Positions 25,776 to 34,453 of a stretch of 64,000 nucleotides of DNA are shown piece by piece. Each line of letters begins with the position of its first letter. Positions within the stretch are counted from its first letter, which is position 1. Origin of the DNA: Sporosarcina sp. P34. Its GTDB lineage: Bacteria > Bacillota > Bacilli > Bacillales_A > Planococcaceae. The stretch lies in NCBI RefSeq assembly GCF_002743375.1, contig NZ_PDZC01000003.1, forward strand, positions 248,001 to 312,000, written 5' to 3'. The notes below the pieces were generated by a model that was given only the letters and a program-made list of their open reading frames with translations, made no database searches and was not told the origin of the DNA. A program made the position numbers and the translations under genes.

Positions 25776-26147
25776 ATGGGAAAAAGCACATATTTACAGC
25801 ACAAAACACTTGCTGATGCATTAGGTTCAAACGTGTACTTGGCGCTTTATCGTAACAGCCCAGGTGATGATGACGAGGGTGACGAGGTGACGGGTTATAC
25901 TCGCTTGCCTGTCACCTTTACTACACCTTCACGCAAAAAAGCTTTGATGATGTGTGAGAATTCGAATACTGTCACATTCCCAACAAAATCGGGAGGGTAC
26001 GGCACAATTACACATGTCGGATTACGTGATGCGGAAACAGGCGGTAATCTACTTTACTATGCACAATTAAAGCGCGCGATCCGTTCCACAAATGACAAAA
26101 CCGCGGTTGAGTTTTTAGCAGGAGAATTAAAAGTGTCCGAGGACTAA
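25776..26147 (+). CDS. Tail protein, fibre-related
   Basis: A 123-residue beta-rich protein with the pattern NVYLALYRNSPGDDDEGDEV followed by YTRLPVTFTTPSRKKALM, seen in small phage tail proteins annotated as tail fibre or baseplate parts. It starts directly after the Dit stop with GAGGTGAT upstream. Exact role unknown. Confidence 0.55.
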   Translation: MGKSTYLQHKTLADALGSNVYLALYRNSPGDDDEGDEVTGYTRLPVTFTTPSRKKALMMCENSNTVTFPTKSGGYGTITHVGLRDAETGGNLLYYAQLKRAIRSTNDKTAVEFLAGELKVSED

Positions 26148-26162
26148 AGGGGGTAGCGCTAC

Positions 26163-27707
26163 ATGGATAAAATCGAATTAATTGGAATGGACGCTACTCA
26201 TGTTGCCTACTTGGAAAACTTTGAAAATCCATTAATCAATGAGCAGATCAATGCGGGTTATATGTTTAGCTTTACTGCATTTGTGGATGACAAGACGCAG
26301 TTTATCAGTTTTGTAAATCGCGTCCGCTTGGAAGGTCAACAGTTTGACATTGCGCGTATTACCAAAAAACGCGATAACATCCCGAGTATTGATGTGGAAT
26401 GTGATCATATCAGTTATCGTCTTAATCGCATTATCAACACAAGCGAGGACTTTGAGGGTACACCTGCACAGATTGTTGGATGGTTATTACAAGGTACAGC
26501 ATTTAGTCCGGGTATTATTGATTTTACGGATGTTGTGTATTTTGCGCCGGGTGAAAAAAGCGTGCGGGAGTGCCTGATAGAGCTTGCAAATTTCGTGGGC
26601 GGGGAGTTGCGTTGGGATAACTTTGAAGTGGATTTGCTGCAACGTAGAGGTGCGGATAACGGACTTGAATTTAAACTTGGTGAAAACATCGAAGGTCTAT
26701 CATTTGAAACCGATTTAACGGAAGGTGTGCCACGGTATGCGCTTGAAGTGGATGTACTGGATCTTGCTCATCATCCTGATTATGTAGCGGTGTATGACGA
26801 ACTAAAAAAAGTACATTTAGGCGATAGTGTACGTGTATATGATCCGGTATTAAATATTGATATTGTACAGCGCGTAGTGAGTTATGACCGTGATCCGTTT
26901 CAAAAAATCACACCCAAAATCAGCATTGGAAATGTCATTCGAGATATTACGGAGTATTTTCGGGAGCAGGAAGATAGCGAAGAAGCCGAAGAAGAGGATA
27001 CATCTATCCACTTTAAAGGCGGCGGATTTTTCATGGTTGACAATGAACCCCCTGAAGATGCTCCAAGCGGAGGGACGGCTGTAATTGACTTTTTAGCCGG
27101 TACGACGCAAGCATTAAATATTGTTGGCGCGGATATTACCGATCAGTTTAAAGCCGGACTATCAGCAGACTATGCCTCAACAACTGTGGAGGATCCTAAC
27201 GAGCCGGTTACTATTCGTATGTCAGAAGCGGTATTGGACTTCTATACAGTCTTGGTCAAAGTCGGTACCAGATCTTACGGAAATACGGATTTTAAAAACG
27301 GGTTGTTGGTTGTGGAGGGTGATTTTCCGAATGACGTAGAGGTATTTATATCAGATGGTGAGTTATCTGCATCATCCATTGTCAAAGGCTACGGATTGCA
27401 TGTAGATGTTGACGATGTGGTCGGTGGTCAAGATGGCTACTTTTTAGAATTTGGTAAAGCGGCACTGGCAGATACTATGACGTTTGAATTCAAATACGAA
27501 GAAGGTTATGACGAGATATGGTCTGTCACTACTGGCATTAATGGAGATGCGGCTATAACTGATCCCATCACCATTGTGACTAGCCCAGTCTATACAGGTG
27601 ATAAAATAACCGCTATCAAAGGTGTTTGTGACACGACAGCGATTGACACAGCCGGATATGAGGTCAGTATACAGGCTATGTGTAAGATCGTGGAGGTGGT
27701 TGAGTAA
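26163..27707 (+). CDS. Tail endopeptidase / minor structural protein (Tal-like)
   Basis: A 514-residue protein whose first 270 or so residues follow the prophage tail (Prophage_tail, gp27-like) pattern: TAFVDDKTQFISFVNRVRLE, EGTPAQIVGWLLQGTAF, HLGDSVRVYDPVLNIDIVQRV. The C-terminal 240 residues (after a Glu-rich linker) are beta-rich and unrecognised, probably for host binding or fibre attachment. No clear lytic motif is visible, so peptidase activity is uncertain. Its stop overlaps the next ATG. Confidence 0.75.
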   Translation: MDKIELIGMDATHVAYLENFENPLINEQINAGYMFSFTAFVDDKTQFISFVNRVRLEGQQFDIARITKKRDNIPSIDVECDHISYRLNRIINTSEDFEGTPAQIVGWLLQGTAFSPGIIDFTDVVYFAPGEKSVRECLIELANFVGGELRWDNFEVDLLQRRGADNGLEFKLGENIEGLSFETDLTEGVPRYALEVDVLDLAHHPDYVAVYDELKKVHLGDSVRVYDPVLNIDIVQRVVSYDRDPFQKITPKISIGNVIRDITEYFREQEDSEEAEEEDTSIHFKGGGFFMVDNEPPEDAPSGGTAVIDFLAGTTQALNIVGADITDQFKAGLSADYASTTVEDPNEPVTIRMSEAVLDFYTVLVKVGTRSYGNTDFKNGLLVVEGDFPNDVEVFISDGELSASSIVKGYGLHVDVDDVVGGQDGYFLEFGKAALADTMTFEFKYEEGYDEIWSVTTGINGDAAITDPITIVTSPVYTGDKITAIKGVCDTTAIDTAGYEVSIQAMCKIVEVVE

Positions 27708-28876
27708 TGGCGAACGGATCATTTGGCGGGGGTAATGGTACAGCGAATAATCCGTATCTAGTAGAGGATGCAGCAGATTTAGACGCGATCAGATATAATC
27801 TAGGATCTAATTTTAAGCAAAGTAAAAAAATTGATCTTTATAACTTTGCTGAATGGGAACCGATAGGAGATTGGGATTCGCCTTTCACGGGTTCTTTTGA
27901 CGGTGATAATCATCCTATAACAAATCTTAATGTTAGATGGCTAGGGGAATATGTTTATTGTGCCGGATTGTTCGGCTATGCAGAAAACTCCACTTTCGAA
28001 AACATAGAAATTATAGAAGGGAAAGTCTACGGTGGCGACTATGCAGCCATTTTAATTAGTCAAATCGCGGGCGGGGAAATAAGAAATTGTAAAGTTTCCG
28101 GATCTGTAAACGGCACAGGTTACGTTGGCGGTCTATTAGGATTCAGCCCTAATTGGGATGGACATACAATAATAGAGGATTGTATTGCTTCTGGTGTGAT
28201 CATAGGACGCGCGAATCAAGATGGTGACGATTCATCATATGTTGGCGGTGTAGCTGGCTGGTTCGACGGTGCAATGAAAAAATGTAGTTTTGAAGGAAGC
28301 ATAAACGGCAGTGAGAATGTTGGTGGGTTGGTAGGTTACGTTTCAGGTGGTGACGAGCCTTTAATAATGAATTGTTTCACTTCTGCAAGTGTTATATCCA
28401 ATAACGGTTATGCAGCTGGTGGCATCGTCGGAGCGCTTGAAGGGGTTGTAATGAATTGTTATGCCGATGGCAGCATTATGGGATCTTACGAAGTCGGTGG
28501 GATAGTCGGTGATTTAGGCGGAGTTGTTAGAAACAGTTACGCGTTAAATAAAAGTGTAACCGCATTACGCAGTAACACAGGGCCACCGGATTATGAAAAC
28601 GATTTTGGAGACATTGCCGGATATAACGGTGGCATGATAGAAAGTTGTTACGTCATTGAGAGTATGGGGAATTTGGGTTCCATTTCCCGTTACGCGGAAA
28701 TTGTAACAGAAAAAAATGCGAGGATTAAAGCAACTTATGAAAAACGCGGTTGGGATTTCAAAGAAGTGTGGAGGATAAAAGAGGAAGAGAGTTTCCCGTA
28801 CTTTATCCCGCCTAAATCAAAATCTCGTACAAAATGCGATCGTATCAACATTAATAAACTATTAGGAGGTTATTAA
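27707..28876 (+). CDS. GLUG-repeat tail adhesin
   Basis: A 389-residue protein with an N-terminal NPYLVEDAADLDAIRYNL segment, then PFTGSFDGDNHPITNL and four to five GLUG-type repeats (YVGGLLGF, YVGGVAGWF, NVGGLVGYV, AAGGIVGAL, EVGGIVGDL) alternating with NC..S.SV.G strands. This predicts a right-handed beta-solenoid. GLUG repeats are known from bacterial surface adhesins and IgA proteases; here, at the tail tip, it probably contacts the cell envelope. Confidence 0.75.
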   Translation: MANGSFGGGNGTANNPYLVEDAADLDAIRYNLGSNFKQSKKIDLYNFAEWEPIGDWDSPFTGSFDGDNHPITNLNVRWLGEYVYCAGLFGYAENSTFENIEIIEGKVYGGDYAAILISQIAGGEIRNCKVSGSVNGTGYVGGLLGFSPNWDGHTIIEDCIASGVIIGRANQDGDDSSYVGGVAGWFDGAMKKCSFEGSINGSENVGGLVGYVSGGDEPLIMNCFTSASVISNNGYAAGGIVGALEGVVMNCYADGSIMGSYEVGGIVGDLGGVVRNSYALNKSVTALRSNTGPPDYENDFGDIAGYNGGMIESCYVIESMGNLGSISRYAEIVTEKNARIKATYEKRGWDFKEVWRIKEEESFPYFIPPKSKSRTKCDRININKLLGGY

Positions 28877-29122
28877 ATGAATTTTTATAGAGGTACGCTA
28901 ACAGCAAACACGGAACAAATAATTCCGCATAACTCGCAAAAGGTAACAGTTTTTAATCTTGGTCCTGGAGCCGTGTATATCAATTTTAACGACACGGCAA
29001 CCGCGAACAGTCTATTGATCCCGGAAGGTTTCGGACGGACTATATCGCTAGGGTGGAACGTTCAGAACGTTCACGTTTTCGCAACAGAAGAAACAACAGT
29101 ACAAATTGATGGGATGGGATGA
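28877..29122 (+). CDS. Small tail-region protein
   Basis: An 81-residue beta-rich protein (MNFYRGTLTANTEQII, GAVYINFNDTATANS...) resembling small domains found in phage fibre or baseplate genes. AGGAGG precedes the ATG; coupled to the next small gene by ATGA. Function unknown. Confidence 0.6.
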   Translation: MNFYRGTLTANTEQIIPHNSQKVTVFNLGPGAVYINFNDTATANSLLIPEGFGRTISLGWNVQNVHVFATEETTVQIDGMG

Positions 29123-29274
29123 AAATGGGACGAAGAAAAGTAGCGGGATTCAAAAAGGGAAAATTTAGTTTGCATTGTTTGATGTATGGACACGATCAAG
29201 ATTTGTTTACGTATGGCGGAAAGCGGTTCAAGTGCTTTACGTGTGGCGCGACGTGGGACCGGTATATTAATTAA
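29119..29274 (+). CDS. Zinc-finger miniprotein, copy 1
   Basis: A 51-residue basic protein with GYKK-like start (VAGFKKGKFSLHC), GGKRFKC and FTCGATWDRYIN. Two Cys pairs or Cys/His (C20, H25, C39, C42) could bind zinc. It is a clear paralogue of the protein encoded at 30166-30318. It overlaps the previous stop (ATGA). GATGGGATGGG upstream is a weak ribosome site. Confidence 0.65.
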   Translation: MKMGRRKVAGFKKGKFSLHCLMYGHDQDLFTYGGKRFKCFTCGATWDRYIN

Positions 29275-29289
29275 TAAGGGGGTTATGAT

Positions 29290-30105
29290 GTGCCATATTT
29301 TAAAATAAGCAATACAGGCGGCAACGGCGGCGGATCTGAACCGGCGGATTATACCGAACTAATACAAAGCGTTAGGGATAAAGGCGGAACGGTTGCGGAC
29401 GGTGCTAGTTTACAAGAAATCATTATAGCGGTCGCGACTATCCCGGACTATGTAGAACCGCTAGACTTGCAGCCGATAGCGCAAGCGATACGCGACAAGG
29501 GCGGAACGGTTGCACAAGGTGATATTACGGCATTGGATTTAGTGGCCGCGATCACGACTATTCCGGAAGTGAGGCCGGGAACGGTTTACCCTATTGATCC
29601 GGCGTACAGGTTCATGTTTCCTTTACCCAAAAGCGATAACCCTAACTTTGTTATAGTAGAGTGGCCGAGCGCAAACTATGCAGAAAGGTTAGTTATTTTT
29701 TCAGGTTACGTGTCGCTAACCGATGAAAGTTCACTTGACGGATTAGGGATTTTGTTCGAAGAAGGTCCGGCGGAATATTATACCAAAGAAAGCGGCGCGT
29801 GGGAATTTTTTCAAGTTTATGGGAAAATGATATTAACTAGCGTAAGAAAAGAAAACATTCTTTTTTCAAACGTCCCTGTTATTGACCATACGACGAGGGA
29901 ACTTGTCAGAGAACGTGACGACTTCTATCCTATCAATTATTTAGAACCTATCGAAACGGATTTGACAGGCGTGGAAAATCAGATTGTCGCACAAGGTGGA
30001 ACAGTCACAAAATCGGGCGACAAGCCGACAGCGTCAGAAATATCCGTGGGTATAGAAACTATACCGAATGATAGGCCTTGTCCGGTTCCGCCGTTGTACC
30101 AATAA
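29290..30105 (+). CDS. Tail fibre-like protein with GGT repeats
   Basis: A 271-residue protein. The first 90 residues contain two copies of the phage repeat S/AIRDKGGTVA.G..L...I.AI.TIP, and a third degenerate copy (IVAQGGTVTKSGDKPTASEI) is at the C-terminus; such repeats link fibre segments. The middle part (about 95-225) is an unrecognised globular beta domain. GTG start with AAGGGGG 7 bases upstream. A terminator follows. Confidence 0.65.
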   Translation: MPYFKISNTGGNGGGSEPADYTELIQSVRDKGGTVADGASLQEIIIAVATIPDYVEPLDLQPIAQAIRDKGGTVAQGDITALDLVAAITTIPEVRPGTVYPIDPAYRFMFPLPKSDNPNFVIVEWPSANYAERLVIFSGYVSLTDESSLDGLGILFEEGPAEYYTKESGAWEFFQVYGKMILTSVRKENILFSNVPVIDHTTRELVRERDDFYPINYLEPIETDLTGVENQIVAQGGTVTKSGDKPTASEISVGIETIPNDRPCPVPPLYQ

Positions 30106-30114
30106 CAAAAACCA

Positions 30115-30141
30115 GGACGCCTAAAAAGGGCGTTCTTTTTA
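30115..30141 (+). terminator. Intrinsic terminator
   Basis: GGACGCC pairs with GGGCGTTC around an A-rich loop, followed by TTTTTATT. It lies between the fibre-like gene and the second zinc miniprotein. Confidence 0.7.
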
Positions 30142-30165
30142 TTAAATATGAAAGGTAGTGGAAGA

Positions 30166-30318
30166 ATGGCGAAGAATAGAAAAATGGTAGGATTTAAAAA
30201 GGGGAGATTTAATTTAAAATGTGCGGCTTATGGACATTTACAAGATATTTTCACATACGGTGGTAAACGTTTTAAGTGCGATCGTTGCGGTGCAACATGG
30301 GATGGCTACATCAATTAA
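30166..30318 (+). CDS. Zinc-finger miniprotein, copy 2
   Basis: A 50-residue paralogue of the gene at 29119-29274: MVGFKKGRFNLKC, FTYGGKRFKC and CGATWDGYIN are shared nearly residue for residue, including the Cys/His set. It has its own start region (AGGTAGTGGAAGA) behind a terminator. Small basic zinc proteins in late regions could bind nucleic acid or cap a fibre; no function is known to me. Confidence 0.65.
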   Translation: MAKNRKMVGFKKGRFNLKCAAYGHLQDIFTYGGKRFKCDRCGATWDGYIN

Positions 30319-30425
30319 ACAAACAGATAAAAAAAGGAACGTCCACACGTTTATTCTTTTATTGTGAGCAAAGAAGGACAACCACTATTTATGTCGAATT
30401 AATCAAACATAAAGGGGGTAAGTCC

Positions 30426-30644
30426 ATGAAAGTAAACATTATATACAAAGATGAAATCATCAAAGAAACAACGGTTAATAATATCACTTCTGAAAAATAT
30501 TCTATGAAAAAGGGTGCAAGATGGGAAGTGAACGGCTTGGATCTCCAAGTAATTAATTTTGAAATCAATCACCCTGCTAATTACATGAATCTAAATTTCG
30601 AGGATTACGACAAGGTGATAGACATTAAAACAAGATTTAAGTGA
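30426..30644 (+). CDS. Small phage protein before holin
   Basis: A 72-residue protein with beta-like N-terminus (MKVNIIYKDEIIKETTVNNI) and no recognised family. AAAGGGGGTAAG precedes ATG 30426. It is followed at once by a strong terminator, so it belongs to the preceding unit rather than the lysis genes. Confidence 0.55.
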   Translation: MKVNIIYKDEIIKETTVNNITSEKYSMKKGARWEVNGLDLQVINFEINHPANYMNLNFEDYDKVIDIKTRFK

Positions 30645-30672
30645 GAGCGTCCTTCGGGGCGTTCTTTTTATT
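30645..30672 (+). terminator. Strong intrinsic terminator with TTCG tetraloop
   Basis: GAGCGTCC and GGGCGTTC pair around a TTCG loop, then TTTTTATTTT. It separates tail and lysis genes. Confidence 0.85.
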
Positions 30673-30704
30673 TTCTGAAAATCAAATAAAGAAAGGTGAC
30701 GTTT

Positions 30705-31097
30705 ATGCAGATGATTGATTGGTTAAACCGATTTTTAGAAACGGACAATACAAAGTTAATTTACCTGTTAGCTTTAATAATGGGGGCAAATATTATTGAT
30801 TTTACACTTGGCTGGATCAATGCAAAGTTTAATAAACAAGTAGACTTTTCTTCAAGTCGTGCGATTTTCGGGATTGCGCGAAAGATGCTACTACTGATCT
30901 TATGCGTATACTTTATCCCAGTTGCTTTATTAGTGCCAGAACCAATTGGTATTAGTGCATTGTATGTATTGTACGCTGGCTATTTATTAAGCGAGATTAA
31001 TTCTATTTTGAACCATCTGAAACTGACAGATGACGATAAATCTACCGATGTGTTTATTGATTTTATTAATACGGTGTTTAAAAAAGGGGGTAAGTAA
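30705..31097 (+). CDS. Holin
   Basis: A 130-residue membrane protein with three or four hydrophobic helices (about 20-38, 62-85, 88-108) and a charged C-terminus, in the pattern of the phage holin 4/Cph1 family. It should make membrane holes that trigger lysis. GAAAGGTGA precedes ATG 30705; GTG 30696 lies within that site. The endolysin starts 2 bases after its stop. Confidence 0.85.
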   Translation: MQMIDWLNRFLETDNTKLIYLLALIMGANIIDFTLGWINAKFNKQVDFSSSRAIFGIARKMLLLILCVYFIPVALLVPEPIGISALYVLYAGYLLSEINSILNHLKLTDDDKSTDVFIDFINTVFKKGGK

Positions 31098-31098
31098 T

Positions 31099-31809
31099 AT
31101 GAGTGTAACATCCACATGCCGTGACGTTTCCGAGCTATCGACAGTTGCACAGACCGCTATTAGACTATTATTCCAAGAGTTATATAAATCAGGAATCACA
31201 GATGTATTTGTAACAGAAACATATCGTAGTCAGGCCCGACAAAAATATCTATACGCACAAGGACGGACAAGGCCGGGGCAAAAGGTAACTTGGACATTAA
31301 ACAGTAATCACGCAAGCCGTAGAGCGTGGGATATAGCCGTAGCACCGCCTAAAAATTTATATGACATAAACACACTTTCCAGAGTTGGCGCTATTGCTCG
31401 AAAGCTAGGCATTACCTGGGGCGGCGATTGGAAAGGTACACCGGATCGTCCACACTTTGAGATAAAGCCTACTTGGACAATTCCAACAGGATACAAACTG
31501 GAAGGACAAGTAGTTATCCCATCCAATAGCAAGTTGCGGGTACAGTTGATTGTGGAAGACAAAGATGATGTACAGCAAGTGGCGAGTGATAATAAAAAAG
31601 AGGGGGAGAATCGTGTGTGGTTAGAATTCTCAAGTCCGACATTAAAAAATGAGTTTGTAAAGTTTATGGAATCTAAAGGGCAACAGGAGATTGCGGTTAA
31701 ACATGGAGTGGATCAAGGCTTTAGCGAGACATGGCTGACAAACGAAAAAGCGACTCCTGGTGATAAAGCGGTACTTGGGTTGCTTGGTATGGTTCGCGAA
31801 AAGAGATAA
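31099..31809 (+). CDS. Endolysin, M15 L-Ala-D-Glu peptidase type
   Basis: A 236-residue cell-wall hydrolase of the VanY/CwlK/Ply500 M15 family, which cuts the L-Ala-D-Glu bond in stem peptides. Zinc ligands: His71 and Asp78 in NHASRRAWD, and His119 in RPHFEI. The normal S.H..G.A.D motif has Arg where Gly is usual. Residues 140-236 form a separate domain, presumably wall binding, of unknown family. AAAAGGGGG lies 8 bases before ATG 31099; an earlier in-frame ATG lies inside the holin gene. Confidence 0.9.
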   Translation: MSVTSTCRDVSELSTVAQTAIRLLFQELYKSGITDVFVTETYRSQARQKYLYAQGRTRPGQKVTWTLNSNHASRRAWDIAVAPPKNLYDINTLSRVGAIARKLGITWGGDWKGTPDRPHFEIKPTWTIPTGYKLEGQVVIPSNSKLRVQLIVEDKDDVQQVASDNKKEGENRVWLEFSSPTLKNEFVKFMESKGQQEIAVKHGVDQGFSETWLTNEKATPGDKAVLGLLGMVREKR

Positions 31810-31904
31810 GAAAGTTAAACGCAACTTACTAAACGTTGTAGGTATGCAGTTTGCAATATCTTTTGTTAGCTTTAAAAAGACAATTACAAGTTAAAAAAAT
31901 AATT

Positions 31905-31945
31905 AAAGCGACTCTATCCATAATCGGACGGAGTCGCTTTTTTTA
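31905..31945. terminator. Bidirectional terminator after endolysin
   Basis: AAAGCGACTC pairs with GAGTCGCTTT around a 16-base loop, with TTTTTTT to the right and an A-rich left flank that reads as T-rich on the minus strand, so it can also end the opposing cassette. Confidence 0.8.
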
Positions 31946-31954
31946 TGCTATAAT
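31946..31954 (+). promoter_or_regulatory. Extended -10 promoter of the candidate RNA
   Basis: TGCTATAAT is a perfect extended -10 element (TGnTATAAT). No good -35 hexamer is present at 16-18 bases. Transcription would start near 31961, right at the first hairpin. Confidence 0.55.
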
Positions 31955-31960
31955 GAAAAT

Positions 31961-32032
31961 ACTTCTTTCGTGAGAAGTAACACTACCGCGTGGGGTGGTA
32001 GTAAGAAGGCGCTCTTTATGGGTGCCTTTTTT
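31961..32032 (+). ncRNA. Candidate structured small RNA in prophage
   Basis: About 72 bases that fold into three successive hairpins: ACTTCT/AGAAGT (31961-31978), ACTACC/GGTAGT (31982-32002) and AAGGCGC/GGTGCCTT (32006-32028), the last followed by a T run ending at 32032. A promoter-like extended -10 lies immediately upstream and the region has no coding frame. It ends 8 bases from the stop of the convergent membrane-protein gene, so its transcript could overlap that mRNA if read-through occurs. I do not recognise an Rfam family. Confidence 0.5.
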
Positions 32033-32040
32033 ATTTGCCC

Positions 32041-32556
32041 TCATACAGCTTTGCCTACTTCACGTAAGATGTTCAGGAATATAGGACTCATCTGCACTAG
32101 TACATATCCTAGACCGGAATTAAATATTACTTCCCAGGCTTTTTCAGAACGTCCTATCATGAAGAAGAAACATCCTCCTACCATGATGACACTAGCAATT
32201 GGGAAGCTGATAGCGACTAGTAGCTGTATTAATGGATCTAGTACATTTGCTAGCATATTTAGTGAAGCATCTCCAATAACACCCGTCTGAATAACGTCAC
32301 TAGTCACGGGTAGGAGATCGCTATTCATAGGTATGGATGGTTGATTCATTAATACGTTTACAGGTTCTAGTATCGGCTCTATCGCCTGTACGGGTTCAGC
32401 GGCTATTGGTTCAGGCATAGTCCATACATAAGTAGCAAGGCTTGCAACACCTACCGTAGCGCCTACTAATGCCGCGTCTTTAATATTGTATCGGTGGCTA
32501 AAATCCGTGTATTCCGATTCCGGTACAACTTCAATCACACTTTTCTTTTTAAACAT
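32041..32556 (-). CDS. Membrane protein, VirB2/pilin-like topology
   Basis: A 171-residue protein with predicted membrane helices at about 28-46, 112-134 and 142-164. The region between the first two is Pro-rich and acidic. The C-terminal hairpin (FPIASVIMVGGCFFFMIGR, then a second helix) recalls the two-helix layout of VirB2/TrbC-type conjugation proteins in Gram-positive elements. Similarity is structural only. It is the last gene of the minus-strand cassette with the FtsK-like ATPase, so a membrane partner for that ATPase is plausible. Confidence 0.6.
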   Translation of the reverse strand: MFKKKSVIEVVPESEYTDFSHRYNIKDAALVGATVGVASLATYVWTMPEPIAAEPVQAIEPILEPVNVLMNQPSIPMNSDLLPVTSDVIQTGVIGDASLNMLANVLDPLIQLLVAISFPIASVIMVGGCFFFMIGRSEKAWEVIFNSGLGYVLVQMSPIFLNILREVGKAV

Positions 32557-32571
32557 ATATCTTCCTCCTCA

Positions 32572-33165
32572 TTATTTAATATCGTTCATAGTGAATACCA
32601 TGACAGCTTGCAACCCAGTGCATTCTTTCTTCAATTGATCCCTTCGGTGTTCGGTGGTGGTAAGCCATACCAAGGTTGGAAAGTGTCCTAGTTTTTCTTC
32701 CACCAATCCATTGTTCAGCAACTCGACATATCGTTTAATCTTGTTGCGATTTTCCTTCATTGTTTGCGTGGAATCCACTTCGAGAAAATGTTTCCGATCC
32801 CATGAATCTGAAAACATAGCATCCGTGATGACAGTTGAATGTCCGTCTGACACCTTCACTTCATTTTTCCAATCTTTCGGTTGACTAGAAAATAACCACA
32901 TTTCATTTCGCATAACGATATGTTGGACATGACCGCCTTTTTTTCTCACCTTTTCACAATCCACATATGACCTTCCTTGTTTGGATAAATAGTAGATAGT
33001 TTGATAACCTTCGCGAATACTCATTAAGTAGTCTGATAGGTTGTGGAGGATTCTATTTGTATGTCGTACCGTTCCAAGCCGTAAACATTCATTTAATTGA
33101 TCCCGCGTCATGAAATCAAACTTCTTCAAAAGTAACAATATTCTTTCGTCCCGCTCGTTCAACAT
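32572..33165 (-). CDS. Replication-relaxation family protein
   Basis: A 197-residue protein of the replication-relaxation family, found in plasmids, conjugative elements and some Bacillus phages. The first 70 residues are a winged helix (RDERILLLLKKFDFMTRDQL...). The second half has a nuclease-like core with FLEVDST at about 127-133 and a following ENRNKIKRYVELL helix, as in the family. AGGGGTGA lies before the ATG. It overlaps the FtsK-like gene by 50 bases, a tight functional coupling. Confidence 0.8.
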   Translation of the reverse strand: MLNERDERILLLLKKFDFMTRDQLNECLRLGTVRHTNRILHNLSDYLMSIREGYQTIYYLSKQGRSYVDCEKVRKKGGHVQHIVMRNEMWLFSSQPKDWKNEVKVSDGHSTVITDAMFSDSWDRKHFLEVDSTQTMKENRNKIKRYVELLNNGLVEEKLGHFPTLVWLTTTEHRRDQLKKECTGLQAVMVFTMNDIK

Positions 33166-34453
33166 GATTTTTCACCCCTTTTTTAACTGGAATGAATCGG
33201 ACGGACGGTTCATTGTCGTCCACAATTGTTTCTTTCTTGTGCGAATCGATTACACTTTGGATTACTTCTGATTTAATGAAGGGAGTTTGTAATATTTCTT
33301 TTTTATCGGCCGTTTGATAGATAGCCCTTCCCTTAATCTGTGGAAGAGATTCAGCGCCTTCGCTATCTAGTACCACGCGTGAAGCCACAGCGGACTGTAC
33401 ACGGAACGATAGTTTTGCGTCAGAGTTCTGCTTACACTGACGCGGTATCACATCACCTGTCGGATATTGTGTAGCCAGTATTTGACGGAATCCCAATCCA
33501 GCGCCAAGCCTGGCGATCTGGCTCATCAACGTTTGACAGGCGAGTTTCATTTGTTTTTCTTCGCGCGTTACAGCTTCCGCAGGGTTCAGTTCCCCAACTT
33601 CATCCACAATGATAAAATAGCGGTCTTTCATGCCGGCTTCCTGTACGTTTTTCTTACCCATTGAACGCAGTTGTGACTGTATACTCCTCATCTTGTGGTA
33701 AGCTGCCTGTAGTGTCTGCAAAGCTTCCTCTGGCTCATATGCAATAGATACCGTCTGTTTAATATTTTCATAGTCGCACATCTCTACACCGCCTTTTAGA
33801 TCGACTAGAAATAGGTTGGTGTGGTCTGGTTCACTATGAACTAAAGAGGAAATCACGCAGTTAATAAAGTTAGATTTACCGTAGCGAGTCGCGCCACCTA
33901 AAACAATGTGCGGGATTTGTTCGAAATCATGATATCTAAATGCGTTTTGGTCACGTGCTATTCCTACTGGAACTTTCCAATCTTCACCCGCTTGGAATTC
34001 AACTTGCTTAGGTAGGGGATTGTCATAAACTCGAATAATCAACAAGCCGTCAAATGACAATTCAATCTCTTTCGTTTCGCTTAATTTATTCGTCCACAAT
34101 GATTTCAAGCTGTCGATGATTCCGGAATCAAATTGTAGGTCTTTTAAATCCGTCAGGGATAATTTCTGACGCCTATTATTTAATCCGTCTTCTAGTATGT
34201 GCTGCTTGTTCTGGTAATCTTCAAAACTTCTGCCAAGTGGAATTCGGTATTTATATTCCCATCCCCAATCATATTTTTTCTTTCTAATTAGTTGAGTGGT
34301 CAATGTGTCTTTTCCATCCTTTACATTTAGGCCAGATAGAGAAATAATGCGCTGGATTTTACCCGATTCATTGGAAGAAGCGCCTTGTTTTTTTGTGTAA
34401 GCTTTTAACGCAATCCCACCCATAATAGAAGTGGTTAGAATTTCAAACAACAT
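33116..34453 (-). CDS. FtsK/SpoIIIE-domain DNA translocase
   Basis: A 445-residue ATPase with a short hydrophobic N-terminus. Walker A GGATRYGKS is at about residues 186-194 and Walker B IIVDE at 281-285, followed by the LMSQIARLGAGLGFRQILATQYP stretch typical of FtsK/TcpA-type motors. It lacks the multi-span N-terminus of chromosomal FtsK. Similar proteins occur in Bacillus prophages and as coupling ATPases of conjugative elements. It likely moves or tethers double-stranded DNA, possibly plasmid-like prophage or transfer DNA. AAAGGATGA precedes the ATG. Confidence 0.85.
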   Translation of the reverse strand: MLFEILTTSIMGGIALKAYTKKQGASSNESGKIQRIISLSGLNVKDGKDTLTTQLIRKKKYDWGWEYKYRIPLGRSFEDYQNKQHILEDGLNNRRQKLSLTDLKDLQFDSGIIDSLKSLWTNKLSETKEIELSFDGLLIIRVYDNPLPKQVEFQAGEDWKVPVGIARDQNAFRYHDFEQIPHIVLGGATRYGKSNFINCVISSLVHSEPDHTNLFLVDLKGGVEMCDYENIKQTVSIAYEPEEALQTLQAAYHKMRSIQSQLRSMGKKNVQEAGMKDRYFIIVDEVGELNPAEAVTREEKQMKLACQTLMSQIARLGAGLGFRQILATQYPTGDVIPRQCKQNSDAKLSFRVQSAVASRVVLDSEGAESLPQIKGRAIYQTADKKEILQTPFIKSEVIQSVIDSHKKETIVDDNEPSVRFIPVKKGVKNHVERAGRKNIVTFEEV

